Shown in pieces: positions 7,746 through 16,979 of a DNA stretch of 64,000 nt. Below the pieces are notes generated by a model, which saw nothing but the letters and a program-made list of their open reading frames with translations, had not been told where the DNA came from and searched no databases. A program made the translations under genes and the position numbers. Source of the stretch: Atopobium sp. (lineage in GTDB: Bacteria > Actinomycetota > Coriobacteriia > Coriobacteriales > Atopobiaceae); NCBI GenBank assembly GCA_015258715.1, contig JABZHR010000006.1, forward strand, positions 17,896 to 81,895, given 5' to 3'. Position 1 is the first letter of the stretch, and every line of letters begins with the position of its first letter.

Positions 7746-8821
7746 TTTTCTTTTGCTAGCTCAATCAGCTGTTTAAGTTCTGCAAATGACTTGCGCTCAA
7801 TGCGTACATCACCAATACCGTAGATAAGTGCCACATCAATAGAATCCGCATGGCTTTTCTTGTCATGAAGTGCCGCAGAATAAAGCTCCTCTACTTCAAA
7901 TGAGGTGCTGGTAGGAAGGTTATAAGCTTGTGTGAGTGTGGTGATGCTCTCTGCGTCTTCAACAGAACAAAGACCAAGTTTAGAACAGGCTTTTGCCATC
8001 ATGGCCGTTCCAGCAGCAACACAGGAACCGTGTCCAAGTTCAAAGTTGCTAAGCGTCTCAATGGCATGGCCAAGCGTATGCCCAAGGTTGAGTAGTTTTC
8101 TTGATCCTGCTTCTTTAAAGTCTGCTTCAACAACCGATTTCTTTATTTCAATGCACGCTTGAATGAGCTCTTGTCTACGCGATACATCGATGACCTGCAC
8201 GGGGTTTCTCGCCAAAGAGATTTTATTGAAGAGCTCATGTCCAGAAAGAACGCCATATTTAATAAGCTCTCCGCAGCTATCTTGCAAGAGGGGAGTCGGA
8301 ATAGAGTTCAGCAGCTCAAGGTCAACAATAACTGCCCTGGGGTTATAGAAGGCTCCAACTAGATTTTTTCCAAAGGGTAGGTCAATGGCAGTTTTTCCAC
8401 CAATCGAGGAGTCAATCATTGCCAAAAGCGAGGTGGGAATGTGGATGAGCGTGCAGCCGCGCATGTAGGTAGCTGCAGCAAATCCCGCAAGGTCTCCGAT
8501 GACTCCGCCGCCAAGGGCGACCACAATGTCTTCTCGCGTAAAACGGTTTTCTGCAAGGACGCTTACCAGCTTTTGATACGACTCAAATGATTTTGCGTGC
8601 TCACCTGCGGGTACTGAAGCAGTTGTGACAGAAAAGCCAGCTGACTCTAACGAGGCGAGAAGTTCTGCGGCATAGAGCTCATTCAAATCTGGATGAGTGA
8701 CCAAAAGAATCTTTGAACCTGAGGTGTGCGAGCGAATAAGCTTACCGGCTTGTGCAAGCAAGTGATGTCCTACATAGATTTGATATGAGTCAGATGTTAG
8801 GTCAACAGAAATAGTATTCAT
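7742..8821 (-). CDS. aroB: 3-dehydroquinate synthase
   Basis: NAD- and metal-dependent cyclisation of DAHP to 3-dehydroquinate, second step of the shikimate pathway. The 359-residue length is normal. The central signature is intact: GGGVIGDLAGFAAATYMRG, then IPTSLLAMIDSSIGGKTAID; metal-binding Glu/His residues are in GELIKYG, NLGHTLGHAIE and GHGSCVA. Start set by GAGGAG 5 bases upstream. It converges on the aldolase gene with a 4-base overlap, so it is cut off from aroA by that plus-strand insert and must have its own promoter, in or before the gap to tRNA-Arg. Confidence 0.95.
   Translation of the reverse strand: MNTISVDLTSDSYQIYVGHHLLAQAGKLIRSHTSGSKILLVTHPDLNELYAAELLASLESAGFSVTTASVPAGEHAKSFESYQKLVSVLAENRFTREDIVVALGGGVIGDLAGFAAATYMRGCTLIHIPTSLLAMIDSSIGGKTAIDLPFGKNLVGAFYNPRAVIVDLELLNSIPTPLLQDSCGELIKYGVLSGHELFNKISLARNPVQVIDVSRRQELIQACIEIKKSVVEADFKEAGSRKLLNLGHTLGHAIETLSNFELGHGSCVAAGTAMMAKACSKLGLCSVEDAESITTLTQAYNLPTSTSFEVEELYSAALHDKKSHADSIDVALIYGIGDVRIERKSFAELKQLIELAKEN
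8202..8214 (-). repeat. Exact 13-mer motif copy (TGGCGAGAAACCC)
   Basis: Inside aroB; reads GGGTTTCTCGCCA on the plus strand. One of five exact copies in the window. Confidence 0.9.
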
Positions 8822-8916
8822 GAGCTCCTCAATTGCTGGTTAGCTTCATTTTAGCATGGGAAAATACCAGAAGAAAATTACGCAAACCGTTACAAAAGGC
8901 AGTAAGTAGGCTGAGG

Positions 8917-8922
8917 TATACT
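8917..8922 (+). promoter_or_regulatory. -10 box of tRNA-Arg
   Basis: TATACT lies 10 bases before the first base of the mature tRNA, the expected place for a tRNA promoter -10. A matching -35 at 17-18 bases is not evident. Confidence 0.5.
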
Positions 8923-8932
8923 TATGCACCAT

Positions 8933-9009
8933 GACTCCGTAGCTCAGTGGATTAGAGCGTTTGCCTCCGGAGCAAAAGGTCGTGGGTTCGAAACCCACCG
9001 GGGTCACCA
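8933..9009 (+). tRNA. tRNA-Arg (anticodon CCG)
   Basis: 77 bases including an encoded CCA. The acceptor stem is GACTCCG with CGGGGTC; the anticodon stem is TTTGC/GCAAA around loop CTCCGGA, giving CCG, which reads the Arg codon CGG. The T arm is GTGGG-TTCGAAA-CCCAC. All four arms close. Confidence 0.96.
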
Positions 9010-9049
9010 CATGCAAAATACCGGCCATCACTGACTGGAGATTGTTTAT

Positions 9050-11494
9050 ATGTCATTGCAGGGTACTGAAGGCAGGAAAAGCGTGCGTTTAGAAGAAACG
9101 TATGAAGGTCTGACATCAAAAGAAGTTGCAGAAAGAGTTTCTGCAGGTAAAGTTAACACTAATACAGACGTTAAAACTAAATCTATTGCTCAGATCATTG
9201 CAGAGCACAGCCTTACGCTCTTTAACATAGTTAATGTTTTGATGGCACTACTTGTTATTGTAACGGGACAGTACAGAAATGCACTGTTCATGACCGTAGT
9301 TCTTGCAAACTTGGTCATTGGTATTGTGCAAGAGATTCGTGCAAAACGCATGATTGACCGCCTGTCTCTTATGACAGCTCAGAGTGTTTGTGTAATTCGA
9401 GACGGAAAAGATACCTTTATCAAACCAGACGAGCTTGTCATCGATGATTTTGTGCGCTTGAAGACGGGCGATCAAATTCCTGCTGACAGTATTCTTGTGT
9501 CAGAGCACGTAAGCGTTGACGAAAGCCTTCTAACTGGTGAGGCGGAGCCCGTGCAAAAGACCACAGGAGACGAGCTTCTCTCTGGTAGTTTTGTCGAGAG
9601 GGGCAGTCTTGTTGGTAGAGTATGCCGTGTAGGTCAGGAAGGTTATGCTGCGCGTATTAACGCAGAAGCTAAGTTTGTAAAAGAGATCAACTCAGAGATT
9701 CTTACCACCATTAAGTCGATTATTCGCGCAGGTTCCATTGCATTGATTCCGCTGGGTATAGGTCTTTTTGTCCGTACCTATTTCATTGGTAACGCCGATT
9801 TAAATGAAGCGCTTCTTTCGATGATTGCTGCCGTTATTGGCATGATTCCTCAAGGACTCGTTCTTCTCACCAGCTCGGTTCTTGCTATTGCAACTATTAG
9901 GCTTGGCCAGAAGAATGTTTTGGTTCAGCAGCAATACTGCATCGAAACGCTGGCACGCGTAGATACCCTTTGTTTGGACAAGACGGGTACTATCACCACG
10001 GGAAACATGGAAGTTGCTCGTGTTCTGGATGCTTCGTTTAAGCCAATTACTGAGGCTGCGGGTGCTCTGCAAGCGGCTGTAAATGTTGTCGGCGCAAATA
10101 AAGATGATGCCAACGATACGGCTACAGCAATTCTTGCGTACGCGTCCAAGCAGGGGATCCAAAGCAAGCGTCCTTCTCGCGTTGTGGCGTTTTCTTCCAA
10201 GCGAAAGTACTCCGGCTGTGTGACTGAGGACGGAGAGGCTTTTGTTATTGGTGCAGCTCAGTTTGTACTTGGTCCTGAGGCGGCAGATGTAATTGCAGGC
10301 TCTGATGCGTTTGCATCCATTGAGCGCGTGCTGGTTGCCTGCCGCGTTGATGGCTTTGATCAAAACGACGCTTTGCAGGGAACGCCTCAGCTCCTGGGTT
10401 ATGTGGTGCTCAGGGACCAGATTAGAGAGACCGCTCCACAAACCATTGCATACTTCCTTGAGCAAGGCGTTGACCTGCGTGTTATTTCGGGTGACGACCC
10501 TCGTACTGTCTCCGCTATTGCTGAGCGCGCTGGAGTCCCTCATGCCGACGGTTGGGTAGACGCTACTACGCTGCACTCAGAAGCAGATATTGCTGTGGCT
10601 GTCGAGAAGTACCACGTATTTGGTCGCGTTACGCCAGAGCAGAAGCGTGAGCTTGTTATTGCACTCCAGAATCTTGGCCACACCGTTGCCATGACCGGCG
10701 ACGGCGTAAACGACATCCTGGCTCTGAGGCAGTCGGACTGCTCTATCTCTGTTGCTTCAGGTTCTGCAGCGGCTAGAAACGTTGCGGAGATTGTCCTGGC
10801 AGATAATGACTTTGCGCACATGCCAGAAGTTGTTGCCGAAGGCAGACGCTCTATCAATAACCTTCAGCGCTCTGCTGCGCTCATTCTTGTTAAGACGGTT
10901 TACACTGCAGCACTTGCGCTCTATTGCATTATTGCGCCGCCATATCCTTTTATTCCTGTTCAGATGTCACTTTTGTCATTTGCAACCGTTGGCCTGCCAT
11001 CGTTTGTGTTGGCGCTTGAGCCAAATCATGACCGCGTAAAAGGTAACTTCTTGGTCAACATTTTGCGCAAGTCACTTCCAGCTTCTATTGCAGTTACCAT
11101 CATGCTTGCGCTCCTTATGACTGCAGGTCATCTGTTTAAGCTCAACTTGTCTCAGGTATCTACGATGGCGCTTATCACTACCGCAACAGTTGGTTTTGCG
11201 CTGCTCAGAAGGATTTCTTTGCCGCTCACCAAGCTCCGCATTGCGCTTCTTGTTGTATGCATTGCCATTGTTGTTGGCGGATGTACGGTGGCACAGGACT
11301 TCTTCCGTATTGCACCGCTCACCCCACGTATCTTGCCATACTTGGCACTTTGTCTGGTGATTTCCGTTATCATCTTCAACAGAATTTCCGAGCGTTACAT
11401 TCACAACTATGCAAAGGATCGATTCTTTGACCTGGTTGTGAGATTAATGGGAGGAAAGTCAACTTATAGCTCTTCTGCTGATACAAACGATTAA
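9050..11494 (+). CDS. P-type cation ATPase, CtpE-like
   Basis: Membrane cation pump of the P-type (HAD) family, 814 residues. In order: N-terminal membrane pair, actuator domain with LLTGEAEP (dephosphorylation TGE), a second membrane pair with IGMIPQGL in the fourth helix, phosphorylation motif CLDKTGTITTG, nucleotide domain, MTGDGVNDILAL hinge, and a C-terminal bundle of about six helices. The IPQGL ion-site motif and the short actuator fit the actinobacterial CtpE group, for which calcium uptake has been reported in mycobacteria; the ion here is inference. No heavy-metal-binding N-terminal Cys motif is present, arguing against copper or zinc export. It follows tRNA-Arg and is followed after 33 bases by the zinc-ribbon gene. 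Confidence 0.88.
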   Translation: MSLQGTEGRKSVRLEETYEGLTSKEVAERVSAGKVNTNTDVKTKSIAQIIAEHSLTLFNIVNVLMALLVIVTGQYRNALFMTVVLANLVIGIVQEIRAKRMIDRLSLMTAQSVCVIRDGKDTFIKPDELVIDDFVRLKTGDQIPADSILVSEHVSVDESLLTGEAEPVQKTTGDELLSGSFVERGSLVGRVCRVGQEGYAARINAEAKFVKEINSEILTTIKSIIRAGSIALIPLGIGLFVRTYFIGNADLNEALLSMIAAVIGMIPQGLVLLTSSVLAIATIRLGQKNVLVQQQYCIETLARVDTLCLDKTGTITTGNMEVARVLDASFKPITEAAGALQAAVNVVGANKDDANDTATAILAYASKQGIQSKRPSRVVAFSSKRKYSGCVTEDGEAFVIGAAQFVLGPEAADVIAGSDAFASIERVLVACRVDGFDQNDALQGTPQLLGYVVLRDQIRETAPQTIAYFLEQGVDLRVISGDDPRTVSAIAERAGVPHADGWVDATTLHSEADIAVAVEKYHVFGRVTPEQKRELVIALQNLGHTVAMTGDGVNDILALRQSDCSISVASGSAAARNVAEIVLADNDFAHMPEVVAEGRRSINNLQRSAALILVKTVYTAALALYCIIAPPYPFIPVQMSLLSFATVGLPSFVLALEPNHDRVKGNFLVNILRKSLPASIAVTIMLALLMTAGHLFKLNLSQVSTMALITTATVGFALLRRISLPLTKLRIALLVVCIAIVVGGCTVAQDFFRIAPLTPRILPYLALCLVISVIIFNRISERYIHNYAKDRFFDLVVRLMGGKSTYSSSADTND

Positions 11495-11527
11495 ACTGAA
11501 GCACAAGCAAAGAGTTGTGGAGGGTGT

Positions 11528-12649
11528 ATGCGTTGTCCAAACTGTGGATCTGAGGTCGATGAAGGGGCTTTAACCTGCCCTCATTGTCAGATTGATCTAA
11601 GTTTGACCCAAAGGATTCCTGTTACTCAAGCTCACTGGTGCCCTCATTGCGGCGCCTTGGTGCCTGCTGCCGCAGAAAGCTGCCCAAAGTGCGGTCTCCC
11701 TCTGCCACAAGCGGTACCCGCTGCTCGTCCCGCGCGAGCCATCAGACCTACGCGTAACATCAAGCTTCCAGAGATTGATACCGCTTCAGCACCTGGCGAG
11801 AAACCCGATCCACTCGCAGATGCAGACCCTCATGCAGCGTCTTCTTCTGCAGCAGATCCCACTGTTTTGCAGCAAATGCCAGCCGACAACGCTGACCCAG
11901 ATGCTACCAGCGCGTTTGCCTCAGTAAGTCGCAGACCAGCTCCTCGTTTTGAGTCTGCAATTCCTTCCGAGCCTTCAAAAGAGAACCTCCCTGAGGCAGA
12001 AGGAATCCCTCGCACGCGCGTTATTCTGCTCTCAGCACTTCTTGTCACAACGCTGGTAGTAGCTGCAATCTTTATCATTACGCACCCGTGGGACCCACAG
12101 GCAACCGATAATCGTGCAAAGGTTGAGGCTCCAGTCTCATCTACTCCTACTACTACTCCTGTTACGCATCTAACGGGACAAGACACTAGCGCAACTCAGC
12201 AGAACACAAGTTCAGATGCTGTTTTTGATGCACTTGATAGTGATTATCAGAAGCTGGGAGATCTCTCAAAGCGCCTTGATGATAACGAGAAAACCTTTGA
12301 TCAGCTTGCCATTACCGGCTCTGATCAAGAGCGTGCTGATGCTCAGCAGGAAGCAGAGCAGATATCGCTGGATATCAGTAATGTTATCTCTGACCTTTCT
12401 AGTCTTGATGACTCCAACGGAAACTATCGTCAGACTATTGAAAATCTCACTAAACTGGGCAACTGGCTTCGTAATCGCTCTGACGCTTTGAGTGAGGGAT
12501 GGAAGCGCTCTGTGGCTTCTTCTAATCCTTCTCAGGACAAAGAGCACATCTTGGCGCCAGTCGATAACATCAGAGACTCAAGTGGTTCCAGCTCATACCA
12601 GAAACTTTTTGATGAAAATTACGTGAATTGGAAGCCACAAAAGCAGTAA
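11528..12649 (+). CDS. Zinc-ribbon membrane protein of unknown function
   Basis: 373 residues, not assigned to a named family. The N-terminus holds two zinc ribbons, CPNC...CPHC (about residues 3-20) and CPHC...CPKC (about 38-55), followed by a Pro/Ala/Ser-rich stretch, one membrane helix at about 165-186, and an outside region that is Ser/Thr-rich then predicted helical (many Asp, Gln, Glu, Ser). Topology is therefore cytoplasmic zinc ribbons, one helix, extracytoplasmic helical domain, a layout seen in many actinobacterial and clostridial envelope or signalling proteins. GGAGGG precedes the ATG. It carries an exact TGGCGAGAAACCC motif copy in its coding part (11794-11806). Confidence 0.75.
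   Translation: MRCPNCGSEVDEGALTCPHCQIDLSLTQRIPVTQAHWCPHCGALVPAAAESCPKCGLPLPQAVPAARPARAIRPTRNIKLPEIDTASAPGEKPDPLADADPHAASSSAADPTVLQQMPADNADPDATSAFASVSRRPAPRFESAIPSEPSKENLPEAEGIPRTRVILLSALLVTTLVVAAIFIITHPWDPQATDNRAKVEAPVSSTPTTTPVTHLTGQDTSATQQNTSSDAVFDALDSDYQKLGDLSKRLDDNEKTFDQLAITGSDQERADAQQEAEQISLDISNVISDLSSLDDSNGNYRQTIENLTKLGNWLRNRSDALSEGWKRSVASSNPSQDKEHILAPVDNIRDSSGSSSYQKLFDENYVNWKPQKQ
11794..11806 (+). repeat. Exact 13-mer motif copy (TGGCGAGAAACCC)
   Basis: Inside the zinc-ribbon membrane protein gene, in its disordered Pro-rich segment, encoding G-E-K-P. Confidence 0.9.
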
Positions 12650-12671
12650 AAATCTACCGTTCAGCTGCTTT

Positions 12672-12701
12672 AATTTCAAAAATCTCATCATACTGGTAAA
12701 A
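12672..12701 (+). promoter_or_regulatory. Candidate promoter of the cyclophilin-TPR operon
   Basis: In the 138-base gap before the cyclophilin gene, a weak -35 (TTTCAA) stands 17 bases from TAAAAT. Downstream, TTTCTCGCG (near 12740) is a one-base variant of the window-wide motif. Confidence 0.35.
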
Positions 12702-12787
12702 TAATTAGGTTAGAAAAGAAGTTCTTTATTACTAAGGGTTTCTCGCGTTTTCTTCTTCTCTTAGATGTAAAGAAGCTTGGAGGAATT

Positions 12788-13327
12788 ATGTTTGGACTTG
12801 ATCCATTGTATACACCAGAGCGTCAGGTCACTGGTACTGAGGTAGCAGTCTTTGATACCAACAAAGGAATCATTAAGGTTCAGCTTGACGGTAAGGGCGC
12901 ACCTATTCATGTAGCAAACTTCTGCGAGCTTGCAGAGTCTGGCTTTTATGACGATACCAAGTTCCACCGTCTGGTCCCAGGTTTTGTTCTTCAGGGCGGA
13001 GATCCAAATACTCGTGAGATGAGTGTTGAGGATGTCATTTTTGGTAACCCTGGTCCTGATGGAATCCCTGGTACCGGTGGTCCTGGTTATCGCATCAAAG
13101 AGGAGTTCACCACCAATCCTAATAACTCCCACGTCGATGGTGCACTTGCTATGGCTCGTTCTCAAGATCCAAATTCTGCGGGTTCTCAGTTCTATTTCTG
13201 TCTTGGTCCACAGCATGGCTTGGATTCCGGTTACACCGTATTTGGCACAACTATCGAGGGAATGGACGTCATTTCCCAGTTAAAGGTTGGCGATATCGTC
13301 AATTCCATTAGAATTGAAAACGCTTAA
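12788..13327 (+). CDS. Peptidyl-prolyl cis-trans isomerase, cyclophilin type
   Basis: Catalyses proline isomerisation during protein folding. The 179-residue single-domain chain has no signal peptide, so it should be cytoplasmic. Cyclophilin signatures are FHRLVPGFVLQGGDP (catalytic Arg and Phe/Gln), GALAMARSQDPNSAGSQFYFCL and YTVFG. A 20-residue insertion-like loop rich in Gly/Pro (around residues 88-105) precedes the substrate groove and is common in actinobacterial members. GGAGG lies upstream. The next gene starts 31 bases on, suggesting one transcript with the TPR protein. Confidence 0.92.
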   Translation: MFGLDPLYTPERQVTGTEVAVFDTNKGIIKVQLDGKGAPIHVANFCELAESGFYDDTKFHRLVPGFVLQGGDPNTREMSVEDVIFGNPGPDGIPGTGGPGYRIKEEFTTNPNNSHVDGALAMARSQDPNSAGSQFYFCLGPQHGLDSGYTVFGTTIEGMDVISQLKVGDIVNSIRIENA

Positions 13328-13358
13328 AGCCAAGTCGCACAGACTCTTGGAGGATATT

Positions 13359-14762
13359 GTGAATCAACAGGCATTTGAGTTAGGTAAATCTGCATATGAT
13401 CAGGGCGACTGGTTTGTAGCTATCAGTCAGTTTGATGTGGCTAAAGAGCCAGGCGAGGTAAACGGTCAGATTGACCACCTTCTTGGTAACGCATATATGA
13501 AGCTTGGACAGTTTGATTCTGCCGCTTCTGCCTATAAGTCAGCACTTGCTGATACGTCATATGGCAAGGTTGGCGCACTCTCCACAAACCAGGGTCGCGC
13601 TCTTCTGGCTGCTGGTAGGGTACAGGAGGCAATTGCCGCCCTTACTAACGCTGTCCAGGACGTCTCTTACGCAACTCCTTATAAGGCACAGCTTGCCCTT
13701 GGTTCTGCTTACGAGAAAATCGGCGATATTCGCAACGCCGGTATTGCTTACAGAAACGCTGCAGTGGACGAGAAGAACCCTAATCCTTCATCTGCACTCT
13801 GCAGTCTTGGTGCATGCTTTATGGGTCTGAATAGACCTGTTGATGCAGTTGAGGCATATCGCACTGCACTTGATTTTGCTAATCCTTTGGAGAACTCCAA
13901 TAAGATTTATGCAGATCTTGGCCTTGCGTACGTTGCAGCTAATCGCATGTCTGAGGCAGTTGATGCCTTTACTCACGCAACCGCAGATGGCAGCTTTGTC
14001 CTGTCTAATCAGCAGCAGTCTGCTTTTGATGCTGCTCGTAAGGCAATTACCGCAATGACTTCTGGCAAGCCATCTGAGACCGATGCCTTCCTTCAGGCAG
14101 CTGGTTATGGTGCCTACGACCCACTTGATCCTACAGGTATGTCTGGCGAGCTCATTCCTTCTGCAGAAGATACTGGTTTCTTCCAGATTACTGAGCAGGA
14201 GATTATTGAGCAGGACAAGAAGGACAAGAAGATTAGGCGTAAGCATCGCCACACCGGTCTTAAGGTATTTATTACCATTCTTATCTTGCTAATCTTGGCT
14301 GTTGGTGGTGCTGGTTATGCTTATTACCGTGGCTATGGATGGCCAACCCAGCAGTCTGTTGTTCAGGACATTTTCAACGCTAAGGCACAGGGCACCGATA
14401 TTGGTCGCTATGTCTCTAGCTCTGTCTCTAGCACGACGCTTCAGCAGATTTCCAACAGCCTGCCAACAAGCTCCGCTGTTACCATCAACGGTGTTGACCA
14501 GAGCATGACTCACTCAACAGTAAACGCTTCTGTCAGCCTTTCTAACGGCGGAAACGTTGACTACACCATTGAGCTTGTTCGTGATGGTATTGGCTGGAAG
14601 GTGGCAAGCGTTACCACTTCGTACGTTAGCCAGAATAACCAGAACTCTGGTACAACTTCCGGTACCAACGGTTCTAACTCGGGAACTACCTCTGGAACTA
14701 ATGGATCTAACTCCTCAAATTCCTCTAATAGTTCTTCCAGCTCTTCAAAGTCTGGTAACTAG
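13359..14762 (+). CDS. TPR-repeat protein with one membrane helix
   Basis: 467 residues. About residues 1-250 are tandem TPR units (patterns such as YDQGDWFVAISQFD, LLGNAYMKLGQFDSAASAY, LGSAYEKIGDIRNAGIAYRNA). A Lys/Arg-rich stretch precedes a membrane helix (ITILILLILAVGGAGYAYY), then a small outside domain and a Gly/Thr/Asn/Ser tail with repeats of GTTSGTNGSNS. GTG at 13359 with TTGGAGGA is preferred over an upstream start inside the cyclophilin gene. TPRs face the cytoplasm, the tail the outside. Position just before mreB suggests an envelope role; function is not known. Confidence 0.8.
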   Translation: MNQQAFELGKSAYDQGDWFVAISQFDVAKEPGEVNGQIDHLLGNAYMKLGQFDSAASAYKSALADTSYGKVGALSTNQGRALLAAGRVQEAIAALTNAVQDVSYATPYKAQLALGSAYEKIGDIRNAGIAYRNAAVDEKNPNPSSALCSLGACFMGLNRPVDAVEAYRTALDFANPLENSNKIYADLGLAYVAANRMSEAVDAFTHATADGSFVLSNQQQSAFDAARKAITAMTSGKPSETDAFLQAAGYGAYDPLDPTGMSGELIPSAEDTGFFQITEQEIIEQDKKDKKIRRKHRHTGLKVFITILILLILAVGGAGYAYYRGYGWPTQQSVVQDIFNAKAQGTDIGRYVSSSVSSTTLQQISNSLPTSSAVTINGVDQSMTHSTVNASVSLSNGGNVDYTIELVRDGIGWKVASVTTSYVSQNNQNSGTTSGTNGSNSGTTSGTNGSNSSNSSNSSSSSSKSGN

Positions 14763-14832
14763 TACTAAACTGTTTTAACTGTTCTTTCTGCAGGATTATT
14801 ACGCACACGCGTAGCACGTTTGATTGGATATC

Positions 14833-15876
14833 ATGTCTATCTTCGATTCGCTCTTCGGAGAATATGGCGGAGACCTAGCCATCGATTTGGGAACTGCAAA
14901 CACTCTTGTTGCAGTTCGTGGTCAGGGTATTGTCATCAATGAGCCATCGGTTGTTGCAATCGATAAAAGCGAGAGCCGTGTTTTGGCCGTTGGCGCTGAC
15001 GCAAAGCGCATGATTGGTCGTACTCCTGGCTCCATCATTGCTGAGCGCCCTCTTAAAGACGGCGTCATTGCAGACTTTGATGTTACTGAGGTTATGCTTC
15101 GTTACTTCATCGAGAAGGCACGTGAGCGTAAATATCCTTGGTCACCACGTCCACGCGTAGTTGTTTGTGTTCCTTCTGGCGTTACATCTGTCGAGAAACG
15201 CGCTGTTTTTGAGGCAACTATTCAGGCAGGTGCACGTCAGGCATTCTTGATTGAGGAGCCTATGGCTGCAGCCATTGGTGCAGATCTGCCAATTGAGGAT
15301 CCAACAGGCTCCATGGTTGTTGATATTGGTGGCGGTACTACTGAGGTCGCCGTTATTTCCATGGGCGGTATTGTTGTCTCGCAGTCCATTAGAACTGCAG
15401 GTGACGAGTTTGACCAGACTATTCTTGAGCATGTTCGCGATGCCTATAACCTCTCTATTGGTGAGCGCACCGCAGAAGATATTAAGATCAAAGTTGGCTC
15501 AGCTGCTCCTCTTGCAGAAGAGCTTGACGTTGAGGTAAATGGTCGTGACGTCATGAGTGGTCTTCCAAAGACTGTTCGTATTGAATCAGAAGAGATTCGT
15601 CGTGCCCTTGATCGTCCTCTTGATGAGGTTACCAAGGCTGTTAAAGATGCTCTTGATGTAACTCCACCAGATCTTGCATCTGATCTTATGTACTACGGTA
15701 TTTTGCTTACTGGTGGCGGCGGAATGCTTCGCGGTCTTGACCAGAGACTTCGTGAAGAGACTGGCGTGCCTGTTAACGTAAGCCCAACCGCTCTAGAAAA
15801 TGTTGTTACCGGTTGTGCAAAGGTTCTTGAGGCTAACGCATTGTCCGGTGGATTTGTTCAGAGTGCAGGCCAATAA
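14833..15876 (+). CDS. mreB: Rod shape-determining actin homologue MreB
   Basis: Bacterial actin that forms membrane-bound filaments steering the elongasome. 347 residues, as expected. It shows phosphate-1 DLGTANTLV, the connect motif, phosphate-2 VVDIGGGTTEVAV, and adenosine motif LLTGGGGMLRGL. The N-terminus MSIFDSLFG is the usual amphipathic membrane-targeting segment. The ribosome site before 14833 is weak; a TTG nine bases upstream is an alternative. First of mreB-mreC-mreD-mrdA-rodA, spaced 2-15 bases apart. Confidence 0.96.
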   Translation: MSIFDSLFGEYGGDLAIDLGTANTLVAVRGQGIVINEPSVVAIDKSESRVLAVGADAKRMIGRTPGSIIAERPLKDGVIADFDVTEVMLRYFIEKARERKYPWSPRPRVVVCVPSGVTSVEKRAVFEATIQAGARQAFLIEEPMAAAIGADLPIEDPTGSMVVDIGGGTTEVAVISMGGIVVSQSIRTAGDEFDQTILEHVRDAYNLSIGERTAEDIKIKVGSAAPLAEELDVEVNGRDVMSGLPKTVRIESEEIRRALDRPLDEVTKAVKDALDVTPPDLASDLMYYGILLTGGGGMLRGLDQRLREETGVPVNVSPTALENVVTGCAKVLEANALSGGFVQSAGQ

Positions 15877-15878
15877 AT

Positions 15879-16970
15879 ATGCCATTGTCTAATCAGATCC
15901 AGGGTGCTTCATCAGGCCTTGGATCTAACAATAATAAGCATACGGGCGGCCGTAGTTTTATTATTCTTTCGCTGCTTTCAATTGTGTTATTGACGGTTAG
16001 CGCTCGTATGGGTGCAGGGGGACCGCTCGAGATGGTTCGAGGCGGCTTCTCTACTATTACCATGCCTTTTAGAATGGCAGGTTCTGCTATCGCTATGCCT
16101 TTCCAGGGCATTGGTAACATTTTTAGTAACTTAACAGCGGACCAGCAAACGCTTTCTGACCTTAAGGCAGAAAACGAGCAACTGCGTTCAAGAAACGCAG
16201 AGCTCGAAGAGACAAACCAGTCTACGCAGCGCCTGCAGGGTCTTCTCGACCTCAAAAATACCTATAACCTGCAGTCTACGGGTGCCCGTGTCATCTCTGG
16301 CTCTACTGACTCGTTCAATAACACCATTGTGATTGACAAGGGAACTTCATCCGGACTGGCTGTTGGCATGCCAGTTGTTGATAGCGGCGGCGTTATTGGC
16401 CAGATTATTGAGTGCGGTCCTACAACTTCTACCGTTCGTCTTATCACTGACGAGAAGAGCGGTGTGGCTGCTATGGTTCAAAGCAGCCGAGCTCAGGGTA
16501 TGCTTATGGGTTCTGCTTCAAGGCAGATTACCCTTAACCTGATCAACACCAACCAGAAGGTTGCTGTAGGCGATACGGTAGTTACCAGTGGCCTTGGCGG
16601 TGTATTCCCTAAGGGACTTCCTCTAGGCAAGGTTACCAGCGTTGAAGCAGCGCCAGGATCGCTCTACTACACCATTGTTATTGAGCCTTTTGGAAATGTC
16701 AGCACTAATGAAGAGGTAATGGTTATTACGTCTCTTTCTGAGGAGCAAAAAGCTACCGCAGATGATATTGCAGAGGCAGATAAGCAAAACACTCCAACAG
16801 CAACTAATTCTGACAGTAAGGATAAAGACTCCAAAGACGGATCTTCGGGTTCTTCATCAAACAACTCTTCTGGCAACGGCTCTACAAGCAACACAACAAA
16901 TTCCCAACAGAATGCAACGGTTGCTGCTCCAACGGGTAACACACAACATAACAGCGGAAGAACAGATTAA
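15879..16970 (+). CDS. mreC: Rod shape-determining protein MreC
   Basis: Membrane-anchored scaffold of the elongasome that binds PBP2. 363 residues: short cytoplasmic tail, one membrane helix (about 26-45), a coiled coil (about 85-125, DLKAENEQLRSRNAELEE), then the two-lobed beta domain (GTSSGLAVGMPVV, GLGGVFPKGLPLGKV). The C-terminal 60-70 residues are low-complexity Ser/Asn/Thr, a lineage-specific extracytoplasmic extension. Start is 2 bases after the mreB stop, implying coupling. Confidence 0.94.
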   Translation: MPLSNQIQGASSGLGSNNNKHTGGRSFIILSLLSIVLLTVSARMGAGGPLEMVRGGFSTITMPFRMAGSAIAMPFQGIGNIFSNLTADQQTLSDLKAENEQLRSRNAELEETNQSTQRLQGLLDLKNTYNLQSTGARVISGSTDSFNNTIVIDKGTSSGLAVGMPVVDSGGVIGQIIECGPTTSTVRLITDEKSGVAAMVQSSRAQGMLMGSASRQITLNLINTNQKVAVGDTVVTSGLGGVFPKGLPLGKVTSVEAAPGSLYYTIVIEPFGNVSTNEEVMVITSLSEEQKATADDIAEADKQNTPTATNSDSKDKDSKDGSSGSSSNNSSGNGSTSNTTNSQQNATVAAPTGNTQHNSGRTD

Positions 16971-16979
16971 GGGGGATGT

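Noticed and set aside
9800..10576. Antisense frame of 258 codons inside the P-type ATPase
   Set aside because: It lies opposite the conserved DKTGT-containing region and has no family features.
14640..14762. CRISPR-like or tandem repeat in the TPR protein tail
   Set aside because: It is a coding Ser/Gly/Asn/Thr repeat with varied codons; no spacers. No CRISPR array was seen anywhere in the window.
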